Assembly: GCA_963825625.1 (NCBI GenBank)
Contig: CAWGUF010000033.1
Span: forward strand, 1-64,000
DNA: 64,000 nucleotides
Direction of reading: 5' to 3'
Origin: CAMDPA01 sp963825625
GTDB lineage: Bacteria; Pseudomonadota; Alphaproteobacteria; Rhizobiales; Hyphomicrobiaceae
Below are positions 10,514 through 19,406 of the stretch, one piece after another. Numbering within the stretch: position 1 is the first letter of the stretch; each line of letters starts with the position of its first letter. The translations under genes were made by a program, and so were the position numbers. The notes under the pieces were generated by a model. It was not told the DNA's origin and did not search any database. It worked only from the letters and a program-made list of their open reading frames with translations.

Positions 10514-10792
10514 CTAGTTATGGCATTTCGCGCCGAGGTAAACATTGAGCAGCTGATTGTAGCGGTCGACATCTGCTCGCGACGACGGAGAGAGCTTGGC
10601 GCCCCGGCTTGCCGATTCGATCTTGGATTGCGTGCCCCTGGCGTCAAGCCTGTTCAACTCGGCCCTAACGGACTGGCAGGACTGCCCGACAGGCATAGCC
10701 TGCGCCGCGCCTGCGCCGCTTTCCGCACACCCAGCAAGGGCGCCTGCGGCGACGCACAGCAGCAGCCCCGCGATGGTTTTGCTCGAGATCAT
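10514..10792 (-). CDS. small lipoprotein, paralogous to the next upstream gene
   Basis: A 92-residue protein with a lipoprotein signal peptide (MISSKTIAGLLLCVAAGALAG, lipobox LAGC). The mature part has two further cysteines exactly 50 residues apart (CQSVRAELNRL to the final GAKC). The product at 11061-11471 has the same Cys-50-Cys spacing and a similar helix (RAD..x..N), so the two look like diverged duplicates. The family is not recognised. The start at 10792 is preferred to one 60 bp upstream because it begins directly at the signal peptide and has GGAG upstream. Its position in the pdh run suggests shared transcription, not shared function. Confidence 0.75.
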   Translation of the reverse strand: MISSKTIAGLLLCVAAGALAGCAESGAGAAQAMPVGQSCQSVRAELNRLDARGTQSKIESASRGAKLSPSSRADVDRYNQLLNVYLGAKCHN

Positions 10793-11060
10793 CCTGCTCT
10801 TCTCCGGCACACTCACCTCCACGAACCCGGCTTTTGCAGCTTTCATCGACATCTGCGCATCGATCTACAGCACATGATTACATCTCCCCATGCTGCAAAT
10901 GGGGCAATCACATGACCATTTCCATGGCCTCTTGCTGTGCAGTGAGCCCTTCGTTGATCTTTCCCGGTCGTTTAGCAACACTTCCTACAAGATCTGCCGC
11001 CTGAGCTGAACCGCCTGCGGCTTGATCTCACAGCCTGGGGATAATGCGATACCGTCACCT

Positions 11061-11471
11061 TCATTGCGCTGGATTGGCTTTGGCCTTCGCTGCAGCAGTC
11101 GCGCGGCTCGCTGCGACCTTGGGGGCTGCCGCGACCGCACCGGTTGGAACAGCCGAAGCCTGCTGCAACGTCGAGCATCTGGACCGGAACTCAGAATTCG
11201 CTTTTGTCAGGTCGTTGGCCTTGGTGATGTCGGCGCGCTTCAGCTTGTACTTACGGGCGGCGGCCTTCTCGAGCTTCTCCTCCACGCCATCCTGGCGAAG
11301 CGATTCGATCTGCGCTCCAAGTGCCACGCATGCAGGATCGACCTGTGGCTTCGGCGCGATGGACGCTGTCGTCTGTTGACTACCACCCCCGAGAAAATCT
11401 GATCCGGCACATCCTGCCAATGCAATTGAGCTGAGTAGCAACAGGGTCGGCATGCGTAACAATGCTTTCAT
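11061..11471 (-). CDS. small lipoprotein with Cys-x50-Cys core
   Basis: A 136-residue protein with a lipoprotein signal (MKALLRMPTLLLLSSIALAGCAG, lipobox LAGC). The central 52 residues run from CVALGAQIESL to FRSRC with 50 residues between cysteines, the same spacing as its downstream neighbour. Shared positions include L at +10, G at +14, K at +18, E at +20, A at +22, and a RAD-x4/5-N element. The C-terminal tail is Ala/Lys-rich and low complexity. The start at 11471 is chosen at the signal peptide; an upstream in-frame ATG would add 25 unconvincing residues. Function unknown. Confidence 0.75.
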   Translation of the reverse strand: MKALLRMPTLLLLSSIALAGCAGSDFLGGGSQQTTASIAPKPQVDPACVALGAQIESLRQDGVEEKLEKAAARKYKLKRADITKANDLTKANSEFRSRCSTLQQASAVPTGAVAAAPKVAASRATAAAKAKANPAQ

Positions 11472-11695
11472 GATCGGCACTCCCGAATAGATGCAGTGAC
11501 CGCCCAGCGATCGTGACGCGAGCATCTCGAACTCGCTGCAGAGCACCGGAATCGTGCACTTTCAGTACGGTCTGCGCCTGACCCTCTGCAAGGCAACGGC
11601 CGTCATCTAGCATCATCCAGGTGGGGACAACCAGTGGAGGCGTTATCGAAACCGACCCCGGGTGGCTGTGGGGACACACCAGCAGAGATGGCGCG

Positions 11696-13046
11696 TCAGA
11701 CCAGCATCCGCACGGGATCTTCTATCAGAGATTTGAAGGCGTTGAGCAATTCTGCGCCCAAGGCGCCGTCGACGACGCGATGGTCGCACGAAAGCGTGCA
11801 GGACATGATGGTGGCGGCCTCGATCTGGCCGCCTGCTCCAACCACTGCACGCTTTTCCCCGGCGCCAACCGCCAGGATCGTCGCGTGCGGCGGATTGATC
11901 ACGGCATCGAAACTCTTGATGCCGAACATGCCGAGGTTCGAAATCGACGTCGTTCCACCCTGATACTCGTGCGGGGCAAGCCGGCGGTTACGCGCTCGCT
12001 CTGCCAGATCCTTCATCTCATTGGAGATCTCGCCCAGCGTCTTGAGCTCGGCATGGCGGATCACCGGCGTGAACAGCCCGCCTTCGACCGCAACGGCAAC
12101 GCCGACGTCGGAATGACGGTGCCGCAGCATGCCGCCGTCCGTCCAGGTGGCATTGGCTGCCGGGACATTCTGCAATGCCAGCGCCAGCGCCTTGATGACG
12201 AAGTCGTTGACCGACAGCTTGTAGGCGCGCGGGCCGGATTTCGGCGATGCGGCATTGATCCGCTCGCGCGCCCGAAGCAGCTCGTCAAGCCGGCAGTCTA
12301 CGGACAAATAGAAATGCGGGATGGTCGATTTGGACTGCGTCAGGCGCGAGGCAATCACCTTGCGCATGCCGTCATGCGGCACGACCTCATAGGAACCCTG
12401 CTCGTAGAGCGCGAGAACCTTGTCGTCGGCCATGGGCGCCACCGCGGGGGGCGTGGCCGGGGTAAGCGGTGTCGCGGCGGTTTGCAGCGCGGTGCCCTTG
12501 CCGGCCGCTCCGCCTTTTGCCGCCGCCTCGATATCACGCTTGACGACGCGGCCGCGCGGTCCCGATCCAGACAGCGCGGCGATATCGATGCCGCTTTCCT
12601 TGGCAAGGCGCCGAGCCAGCGGGGACGCAAAGACACGATCACCACCGGCACCATTGGCGCCTGCACTGCGGCCCCGATCAGTAGAAGAGGTCGCGGCTTG
12701 CGGCCGCTGCGGCCGGCGTCGCGGCTGGCTGTGATGCGGATTGTGGGGCGGGTGGCTGTCGGGTGGCCGCTGTCGATTGCTGGCCGATGGACGATGCATC
12801 CTCTCCCTCTTCCAGCAGCACCGCGATCGGCGTGTTGACCTTCACGCCCTCGGTGCCTTCCTGGACCAGGATCTTGCCGACCGTGCCTTCGTCGACCGCC
12901 TCCACCTCCATCGTGGCCTTGTCGGTCTCGATCTCGGCGATGACCTTGCCGGATTTGACAACGTCGCCCTCTTTGACGAGCCAGCGGGCGAGCTTGCCCT
13001 CCTCCATCGTCGGCGACAGCGCGGGCATCAGGATCTGAGTGGGCAT
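11696..13046 (-). CDS. pdhC: pyruvate dehydrogenase dihydrolipoamide acetyltransferase (E2), one frame break
   Basis: E2 transfers acetyl groups from lipoyl to CoA and forms the complex core. The N-terminal lipoyl domain (MPTQILMPALSPTMEEG; lipoylated Lys in IETDKATMEV, residue about 43) is followed by an Ala/Pro-rich linker. The frame changes near 12690, then come the peripheral-subunit-binding domain (ASPLARRLAKESGIDI) and the catalytic domain (INPPHATILAVG; active-site SCDHRVVDGA). Its start follows the upstream membrane protein's stop by 4 bp. Spliced length is about 449 residues, normal for alphaproteobacterial PdhC. Confidence 0.93.
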
Positions 13047-13050
13047 GAGG

Positions 13051-13530
13051 TTAGCGGTCCTGTCGGGAAGTGTGCTGGGACTTCGGCTGGTTGGGCGAGT
13101 GCTGGTCGGCCATCTGCGGATCGGGCCACCGATACAAGAACGTCAGGTAGCCCAAGGCAAGATAAACCGCCACCGCGACGATCCATCCCACCGCGACGCC
13201 GATCTGTTGCTGGGTCAGGCCCATAGAGGCGGTCTCGATCGGCAGCGGGTTCGTCAACTCTCGAAGCGAAAGGGCGGGAGCCGGCAATTTGCCCCAGGCC
13301 GTGAACAGACCATCCTGCAGCCGCCCGATCACCGCCGCCGTTCCGCCGAGAAACGCCAGGCCTGTGGACAGCAGCCCAAAGGCGATGGTGCGCAACAGGA
13401 AGGGCGCCTGACGCAGGAACAGATACAGCGCGGCCAGATAGCCCGAGATCAGCGTGAAAAAGATCGAGAACACCGTCAACACGCCCTGGATGACGTCGAA
13501 CATGCGGTCGAGAATCTCGGCTTCGGTCAT
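13051..13530 (-). CDS. three-helix membrane protein of unknown function
   Basis: This 159-residue protein has three predicted membrane segments: VLTVFSIFFTLISGYLAALY (about residues 17-37), TIAFGLLSTGLAFLGGTAAV (about 47-68) and IGVAVGWIVAVAVYLALGYL (about 109-129). It has a short hydrophilic His/Gln-rich tail. No family is recognised. It overlaps the stop of the upstream Uma2 gene by 4 bp (ATGA) and ends 4 bp before pdhC, so it is almost certainly co-translated with both neighbours. Confidence 0.8.
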   Translation of the reverse strand: MTEAEILDRMFDVIQGVLTVFSIFFTLISGYLAALYLFLRQAPFLLRTIAFGLLSTGLAFLGGTAAVIGRLQDGLFTAWGKLPAPALSLRELTNPLPIETASMGLTQQQIGVAVGWIVAVAVYLALGYLTFLYRWPDPQMADQHSPNQPKSQHTSRQDR

Positions 13531-14135
13531 GCGCCCAATTCTCCGCCCTGGCTTTGCGGTGACTCAGGCGGCGTATCAAACGGCCACAACGAGCCGAGCG
13601 CAATCGTAATGGCCTCGAACGGCGGCGCTGAGACGTCCTCGAAATCGCCGAAATTCCCCAGCGGCACCCAATGTGCCGCAGACCAGCCGAACACTTCCAA
13701 CGTCCGATATGCCGGATCGACATACCAGAGGTGGCCGATGCGCTGCTCGTGATAGATACGAAATTTCACAGTGCGATCATACGAGGCGGTCGACGGCGAC
13801 AGCACCTCGCACACCCAGTCCGGCGCCAGCGTGATGCCGACCTCCTCGGGCATTGCCGTCATCCGATCTCGTTTCCAACCAGCGAGGTCAGGTACGATGA
13901 CGTGGCCGCCCAAATGCAATTCCGGCTCGACCATGAAGATCCATCCGCCGGGACCGCCGCGGCCCTTCTGGAAGGGGCCCGTCACCTCATTGCCAACTGC
14001 ATTGGCGGCGATGGCATGGCGCGGCAGCGGCCGCGGATGCGTCACCAGCTCGCCATCGAGAATCTCGCCGACCAGGTTCGGCGGCAGCGCCACTATGTCA
14101 GCGTAAGTCGCGGGACGTTTGGCTGGGATCGGCAT
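13527..14135 (-). CDS. Uma2 family protein (DUF820, PD-(D/E)xK nuclease superfamily), copy 1
   Basis: A 202-residue Uma2-family protein. Visible landmarks are the N-terminal RPATYADIVALPPNLVGEIL segment, VEPELHLGGHVIVPDLAGWK (active-site Asp), PDWVCEVLSPST (active-site Glu) and K-x-R-IYHEQRIGHLWYVDP, which carries the basic residue and closing strand of the restriction-endonuclease-like fold. No function is established for most Uma2 proteins; a nuclease is inferred from the fold. Its gene is the middle link of uma2-uma2-membrane protein-pdhC with a 4-bp overlap downstream. The sequence is clearly paralogous to 14168-14755 and 16366-16959. Confidence 0.88.
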   Translation of the reverse strand: MPIPAKRPATYADIVALPPNLVGEILDGELVTHPRPLPRHAIAANAVGNEVTGPFQKGRGGPGGWIFMVEPELHLGGHVIVPDLAGWKRDRMTAMPEEVGITLAPDWVCEVLSPSTASYDRTVKFRIYHEQRIGHLWYVDPAYRTLEVFGWSAAHWVPLGNFGDFEDVSAPPFEAITIALGSLWPFDTPPESPQSQGGELGA

Positions 14136-14167
14136 CTTTCAATCTGCACGGTTCGCGGCAGGCCGCA

Positions 14168-14755
14168 TCAGGTTCGGTCGGCGCCAGAGCTGGGCGGAAT
14201 AGGCCACAGGTCGGCGAGGCGGAATGCGACGGCGTCGAATGGCGGTGCGCGAAATTGCTCCGCGTCGTCGAAGGTATCTATGTGCACCCAGGCCCCGTCG
14301 CGCAACACCGACACCTCGAGATAACGTGCGACGGGATGCAGGTACCAGAGATGGCCGACACCATAGGTTGCATAGATCCGCCGCTTCGAGCCGCGATCGA
14401 GGCCTTCGGTCGATGGTGACAAGACCTCGCAAACCCAGTCGGGAACCAACTCGACATAGGCCGTCTGCGGCAGTTGCGGCATACGCTCCTGCTGCCAGCC
14501 GGCGATGTCGGGCTGCAGGACATGCGGGCCCAGATGCAGCTCCGGCTCGATCATGAACCACCAGCCGCCGGGCCCGCCGCGGCCCTTCTGGAACGGTCCG
14601 CCAAGCTCGACACTCAGCGCGAACTGCGAGCTTCCATGCGGCGGCGCAGGGCTCGGGTGCGCGTACAGCGCGCCGAAAACGATCTCTCCGCGCACGCCGT
14701 CCGGCAAGGCGAGCAAGTCATCATATGTGGCGTTGCGTTTTGCAGGTTCGGCCAT
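14168..14755 (-). CDS. Uma2 family protein, copy 2
   Basis: A 195-residue protein closely similar to its downstream neighbour, sharing FQKGRGGPGGW, EPELHLGPHVLQPDIAGW and PDWVCEVLSPSTEGLDR followed by K-R-RIYATYGVGHLWYLHP. The candidate active-site residues (Asp in QPD, Glu in VCEVLSPST, Lys in GSKRRIY) are all kept, so there is no sign of inactivation. It lies 32 bp upstream of copy 1 and 176 bp downstream of pdhB on the same strand. Either a tandem duplication made copies 1 and 2, or both arrived together. Confidence 0.88.
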   Translation of the reverse strand: MAEPAKRNATYDDLLALPDGVRGEIVFGALYAHPSPAPPHGSSQFALSVELGGPFQKGRGGPGGWWFMIEPELHLGPHVLQPDIAGWQQERMPQLPQTAYVELVPDWVCEVLSPSTEGLDRGSKRRIYATYGVGHLWYLHPVARYLEVSVLRDGAWVHIDTFDDAEQFRAPPFDAVAFRLADLWPIPPSSGADRT

Positions 14756-14931
14756 GGCAACAGCATATCACGCTTCGGGCGTCACAATTCGCGGCAATCT
14801 CCGCACCAATCCAAAGGGGCATCCAGAGATCATCAGTCTTGTCAGATTCTGATGATCGGCGGCTGCGTCGCGCCGAACAGCTACTGCCAACCGATTATCC
14901 CTCATTCCTTGTCACCTATCGAGCGACCGCC

Positions 14932-16334
14932 TCACGCGTAGCAGACACCCCTGGCCGCTTCGACGACCTCTTCCACGTTGGGCAGCGCCAGCTTCTCCAG
15001 GTTTGCCGCATACGGCATCGGCACGTCCTTGCCCGATACCTTGGCGGGCGGCGCATCGAGGTGATCGAAGCAGTCGATCGCGACGCGGGCGCAGATCTCC
15101 GAGCCGACCGAGCACACCGGCCAAGCCTCTTCCACCGTGACAATTCGGTTCGTCTTGCGCACCGAGGCGAAGATCGTCTCCATGTCGAGCGGGCGCAGGG
15201 TGCGCAGGTCGATCACCTCCGCCTCGATGCCGTCGGCGGCCAACTGCTCGGCCGCGCCAAGTGCGTACTGCATGCCGCGCGACCATGACACGATGGTCAC
15301 GTGCCGGCCCTCGCGCACGATGCGGGCCTTGCCGATCGGCACCAGCCAGTCGTCCATCCTGGGCACCTCACCTGGCGTGCCGTACAGGATCTCGTTCTCC
15401 AGGCACAGCACCGGATTGGGATCGCGGATCGCGCTCTTGAGCAGCCCCTTGGCGTCGGCCGGGTTGGACGGGGCGATGACCTTGAGACCGGGAACGTGCG
15501 CATACCAGGCCGAGAACTCCTGGCTGTGCTGGGCCGCGACCCGCGCGGCCGCGCCGTTCGGGCCGCGGAACACGATCGGCGCGCCCATCTGCCCGCCCGA
15601 CATGTAGAGCGTCTTGGCCGCGGAGTTGATGATCTGGTCGATCGCCTGCATCGCGAAGTTCCAGGTCATGAACTCGACGATCGGCTTCAGGCCCGCCATC
15701 GCGGCGCCCACGCCGATGCCCGCGAAACCCTGCTCGGTGATCGGCGTATCGATCACCCGCTTCTCGCCGAACTCGTCGAGCAGCCCCTGGCTGACCTTGT
15801 AGGCGCCCTGGTACTGGGCGACCTCCTCGCCCATCAGGAAGCACGTCCGGATCGCGGCGCATCTCCTCGGCCATGGCATCGCGCAGCGCCTCGCGCATGG
15901 TGAGGGAGACCATCTCGGTGCCGGCGGGAATGGCGGTATCGCGGAGTTGGGCGGCCGCCGGCTGCGGCGGGGAGGCGGCGGACGGCGATGCAGCAGGGGC
16001 CGGCGCAGGGGCCGGTGCGGGTGCAGGTGTTGGGGCAGCAGATGCCTGGCCATCCGATTTCTGAGCCGGGGGGGCGACAGACTTGCTCTCGCCGTCACCG
16101 AGGATCAGGGCGATCGGCGTGTTGACCTTCACGCCCTCGGTACCGGCCGGCACCAGGATCCGGTCGAGCTTGCCCTCATCGACCGCCTCCACCTCCATCG
16201 TCGCCTTGTCGGTCTCGATCTCGGCGATCACCATGCCGGACTTGATCGGCGTCGCCTTCGTTGACGAGCCACTTGGCGAGCTTGCCCTCCTCCATCGTCG
16301 GCGACAGCGCGGGCATCAGGATCTGTGTCGGCAT
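14932..16334 (-). CDS. pdhB: pyruvate dehydrogenase E1 beta with N-terminal lipoyl domain, two frame breaks
   Basis: E1 beta pairs with PdhA to decarboxylate pyruvate. The protein begins with a lipoyl domain (MPTQILMPALSPTMEEGKLA; Lys in ETDKATMEVEAVDEG), a feature of alphaproteobacterial PdhB. A Pro/Ala linker follows, then the E1-beta domain (VSLTMREALRDAMAEEM, GPNGAAARVAAQHSQE, DLRTLRPLD, VTVEEAWP). Frame changes lie near 16252 (inside the lipoyl domain) and 15855. The start at 16334 is fixed by homology with PdhC's N-terminus; it lies 31 bp after the stop of the third uma2 gene. Joined length is about 467 residues, as expected. Confidence 0.92.
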
Positions 16335-16365
16335 CGGGCGAGCGGTCCGTCTCTGGGCGGTTGGC

Positions 16366-16959
16366 TCAATCGGTCGGTGCGGAAGGGTCCGCTGGCGGGT
16401 CGAACGGCCACAGCAGGCCGAGCGAGAAGGTGATGGCATCGAACGGCGGGGCGCTGACGTCCTCGGTATCCACGAAGGTGTGAGTCAGGAGCCAGTTGAT
16501 ACCCTGGCGCCGGAACACCTCCAGCACGCGCGCCCGGGGGTCCAGATGCCAGAGGTGATCGACCCCGTAAAGGGCATAGATCCGCCGTTTGTCACCCTTG
16601 TCGTACTTTTCCGTGCTGGGAGACAGGATTTCGCAGATCCAGTCGGGCGCCACCTCGAAGTATGCCTTGTCGGCTGCTTCGGTCACCCTCTCCCGGCGCC
16701 AAGCGGCAATGTCGGGAACAGCGACATGAGGTCCAAGGTGGAGCTCGGGCTCAGCGACGAATACCCAACCACCTGGGCCGCCGGTCCCGAACTGGAACGG
16801 AGCACCGAGCGCGATCCGGAGTGCACTGCCCGCTGCGCCGTGCCTGCGCGTCGGTCTGGGGTGGGTGACAAGCGAACCGGACAGGATCTCGCCGACGAGG
16901 TGCTCGGGCAGCGCCTCGATATCGGCGTAGGTCGCTTGTCGCTTCGCGCTCTCGGCCAT
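16366..16959 (-). CDS. Uma2 family protein, copy 3
   Basis: A 197-residue Uma2-family protein. It keeps GGPGGWVFVAEPELHLGPHV, VPDIAAW, PDWICEILSPSTEKYDK and the K-R-RIYALYGVDHLWHLDP stretch, so the putative nuclease centre looks intact. It differs from copies 1 and 2 at the glycine-rich loop (FQFGTGGPGG instead of FQKGRGGPGG). It lies directly upstream of pdhB (31 bp). Known members occur singly or in large paralogous sets, mostly in cyanobacteria and other environmental bacteria, and their role is open. Confidence 0.88.
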   Translation of the reverse strand: MAESAKRQATYADIEALPEHLVGEILSGSLVTHPRPTRRHGAAGSALRIALGAPFQFGTGGPGGWVFVAEPELHLGPHVAVPDIAAWRRERVTEAADKAYFEVAPDWICEILSPSTEKYDKGDKRRIYALYGVDHLWHLDPRARVLEVFRRQGINWLLTHTFVDTEDVSAPPFDAITFSLGLLWPFDPPADPSAPTD

Positions 16960-16991
16960 TCGGATCGCTCGTCCTCGCTCAAGCGGCGGCT

Positions 16992-17800
16992 ACTTCAGCG
17001 CCGCGCCTCCACCGAACAATGCCACGATCACGACCACCATGAAAGCAGCGCCCCCAGCCTTGAACATCCAGTCGATCAGTATCCTGAGCCGCAGCAGCTC
17101 AGCCTAGGCCGGCGGGCTCCAACTGGATCGGCCGCTATCGCCCAGTTGTGGCGCATCAGCGCCTTCTTCAGAAGCGGCCTGGTGCCGGGCTTGGCTTGCA
17201 TCAGCACGCGGATGTGGATCACGACCCCGGCGAAAGCCAGCACGGCGAACACGATGAACAGGCCCTGAGACGACGATCGCCAGCATCACAGATCCACCGT
17301 GAAGATCACCGCTCGGCCCATCGTCGGCGGCCCTGCGGAAAAAGTCCTTGAGCGCATGGATGCAGTCGACGACGTCGGATCTCGACGCTCTGCCCCTTGG
17401 CGCCCTCGTAGCCCTGCCGCTGGACCAGCCCTGCCCGCGCCCAGACCGCCTCGTCGCGCATCTTGCCAAGCGCGCTGGCGATCTGACGGGTCGAGCGCCA
17501 CGGACCTTGTAGTCGATGCGTGTAGACGTCCCGCCAGCCCCAGCGGCGTCGCCGCCGAAAATCGCCCTGGCCTCAGCCGGCGACCCGGGAACGGGAAGCT
17601 GGAGGCGCCGTGCAGGCAGAAGTGCACCGGGAACCACATCTCGCCCGATGGCGCAGCAGCCAAGCCCCGTCCCAGCGCTCCTCGATCGGGTTGGCCACGG
17701 ACGCCGCCCTGGCCCGCGCCGACGGTTGCGCCAGCAGCCGCGCCTCGTCGGCGCCGTCGAGTGCGAACGAGTACCCCGTTGCCGGGCATGGCGACGCGAC
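16992..17800 (-). CDS. uncharacterised membrane protein between pdhA and uma2, heavily frame-broken
   Basis: No single frame spans this interval, but coding-like pieces follow one another on the minus strand. They begin near MPGNGYSFALDGADEARLL, pass through EMWFPVHFCLHGASSFPFPG and RSTRQIASALGKMRDEAVWA, and continue with DVVDCIHALKDFFRRAADDG. One strong membrane segment follows, after a frame change (FIVFAVLAFAGVVIHIRVLM), then RPLLKKALMRHNWAIAADPV. A final short frame near 17090-16992 encodes FMVVVIVALFGGGAALK and may be its C-terminus or a separate tiny protein. The family is not recognised. At least four indels would be needed to join the pieces, so borders and start are approximate. Confidence 0.35.
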
Positions 17801-17808
17801 TAGGCCGC

Positions 17809-18840
17809 CTACAGCACCACGTCGGTCCACAGCTCGCGAGGGATCGGGCTCCGGGTCGGTTCTGCGCGAATTCGGCAGCTTCTTGACGACGGCGCGGATC
17901 TCCTTATCGACCTCCTTCAGCTCATCCTCGCTGGCGAACTGGCGCTCGAGCAGCCGGGCCCGCACGCGCTCGATCGGGTCCTGCTCCTCGCGGACCTTGT
18001 CCACCTCTTCGCGGGTCCGGTATTTGGCCGGGTCGGACATCGAGTGTCCACGATAGCGGTAGGTCATCATCTCGAGGATATAGGGCCCGTTGCCGTCGCG
18101 CATCGCACTCGACGACGCGCTCGCCGGCCGCTTTCACCGCGCGCACGTCCATGCCGTCGACCTTCTCGCCGGGAATGTCGAACGAGCGACCGCGCTGCGA
18201 GAAATCGGTCGTGGCCGCCGACCGCTCGATCGAGGTGCCCATCGCATAGCGGTTGTTCTCGATCACGAAGACGACCGGCAGGCGCCAGAGCTTGGCCATG
18301 TTGAAGGTCTCGTAGACCTGGCCCTGGTTGGCGGCGCCGTCACCGAAGTAGCAGAAGCAGACGTTGTCGTTGCCGCGGTACTTGTTGGCGAATGCCAGCC
18401 CAGCGCCGAGCGGAACCGACGCGCCGACGATGCCGTGCCCCCCGTAGAAGTGCTTCTCCTTGGAGAACATGTGCATCGAGCCGCCCTTGCCGCGCGAGTA
18501 GCCGCCGCGCCGCCCGGTCAACTCCGCCATCACGCCCTTGGCGTCCATGCCGCTGGCGCGAGCATGTGGCCGTGATCGCGGTAGGTCGTGATGACCTGAT
18601 CGCCGTGCTTGGACCCATCTGGAGCCCGACAACGACCGCCTCCTGGCCGATGTAGAGGTGGCAGAAGCCGCCAATGAAGCCCATGCCGTAGAGCTGGCCG
18701 GCCTTTTCCTCGAACCGGCGGATCAGCAGCATTTCGCGGTAGGCCTGACGCTCGACATCCTTGCCGAGGTCGGGAACAGTGGCGGGCGCGGCACCAATCG
18801 GTGCGCTGCCATTGCCATGCGCAAGCTCAGCGGGCGCCAT
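17809..18840 (-). CDS. pdhA: pyruvate dehydrogenase E1 alpha, about four frame breaks
   Basis: E1 alpha carries the thiamine diphosphate site. The N-terminal YREMLLIRRFEEKAGQLYGM and GGFCHLYIGQEAVVVGL are in frame one. The core HMFSKEKHFYGGHGIVGA and ThDP motif YFGDGAANQGQVYETFNMA follow in another frame. The phosphorylation-loop region TYRYRGHSMSDPAKYRT is in a third. The end (LWTDVVL then TAG at 17809-17811) needs one more shift. Breaks lie near 18620, 18565, 18105 and 17860. Joined length is about 343 residues, normal for the family. Confidence 0.9.
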
Positions 18841-18966
18841 GAGGCCTCCTATCCGGGGATGCAGCCGGTTCCGGCTTGAAGATATGGCCGCTCAAGACGT
18901 CATCCAAGAGGGCAAGTCAAGCTGCCCCGGGCGGGGCGTCCGCAAATCGTGCTGAGCGCCAGGGTC

Positions 18967-19293
18967 TCAGCGCCAGCCGCGCACTTCCTGCTCCGCCGGG
19001 TGCGAATAGCCCAGCATCGAGCGGGCGGTCTCCTCGACAATGTCGGGGTGGGGGGGCTCGGAGGCGAGCGCGGCGACGTCGCGGTAGAGCGCGTCACGCA
19101 CGGCCTGCAGCCCCTTGATGTCGTGCTCGAGCATGCTCGAGCGCTCCATCAACCGGGCCTTGGCGCGCAGGCCGTGCGTGCCATTGACGGCGTGGAATGC
19201 GAAGTAGGCAGTCGCAGCAAGACAGCCAAGCAACACGAAGCGCGCTTGTCGCCGCCTTTTCGCAGGCCGTTGTCTGGGATGTGAACGCAGCAC
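18967..19293 (-). CDS. ftsB: septum formation initiator family protein (FtsB/DivIC-like)
   Basis: A 108-residue bitopic protein with a basic N-terminus (RQRPAKRRRQAR), one membrane helix (FVLLGCLAATAYFAFHAV, about residues 20-37) and a periplasmic coiled coil (RLMERSSMLEHDIKGLQAVR). A short C-terminal segment (ARSMLGYSHPAEQEV) matches FtsB/DivIC. These proteins link FtsL and FtsQ in the division complex. Its place between eno and pdhA is the usual one in Hyphomicrobiales. The gene appears intact. Confidence 0.88.
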   Translation of the reverse strand: MLRSHPRQRPAKRRRQARFVLLGCLAATAYFAFHAVNGTHGLRAKARLMERSSMLEHDIKGLQAVRDALYRDVAALASEPPHPDIVEETARSMLGYSHPAEQEVRGWR

Positions 19294-19406
19294 GGTAGAC
19301 TTCGATGTTGTGACGCTCGAACGAGGAGCACATCTAACCCACCGTGATTAAGGCCGGGTAAAGGAGTGCTCCGCCGTCAAACAGCGCAAGCACCCGCCGA
19401 CCAATT

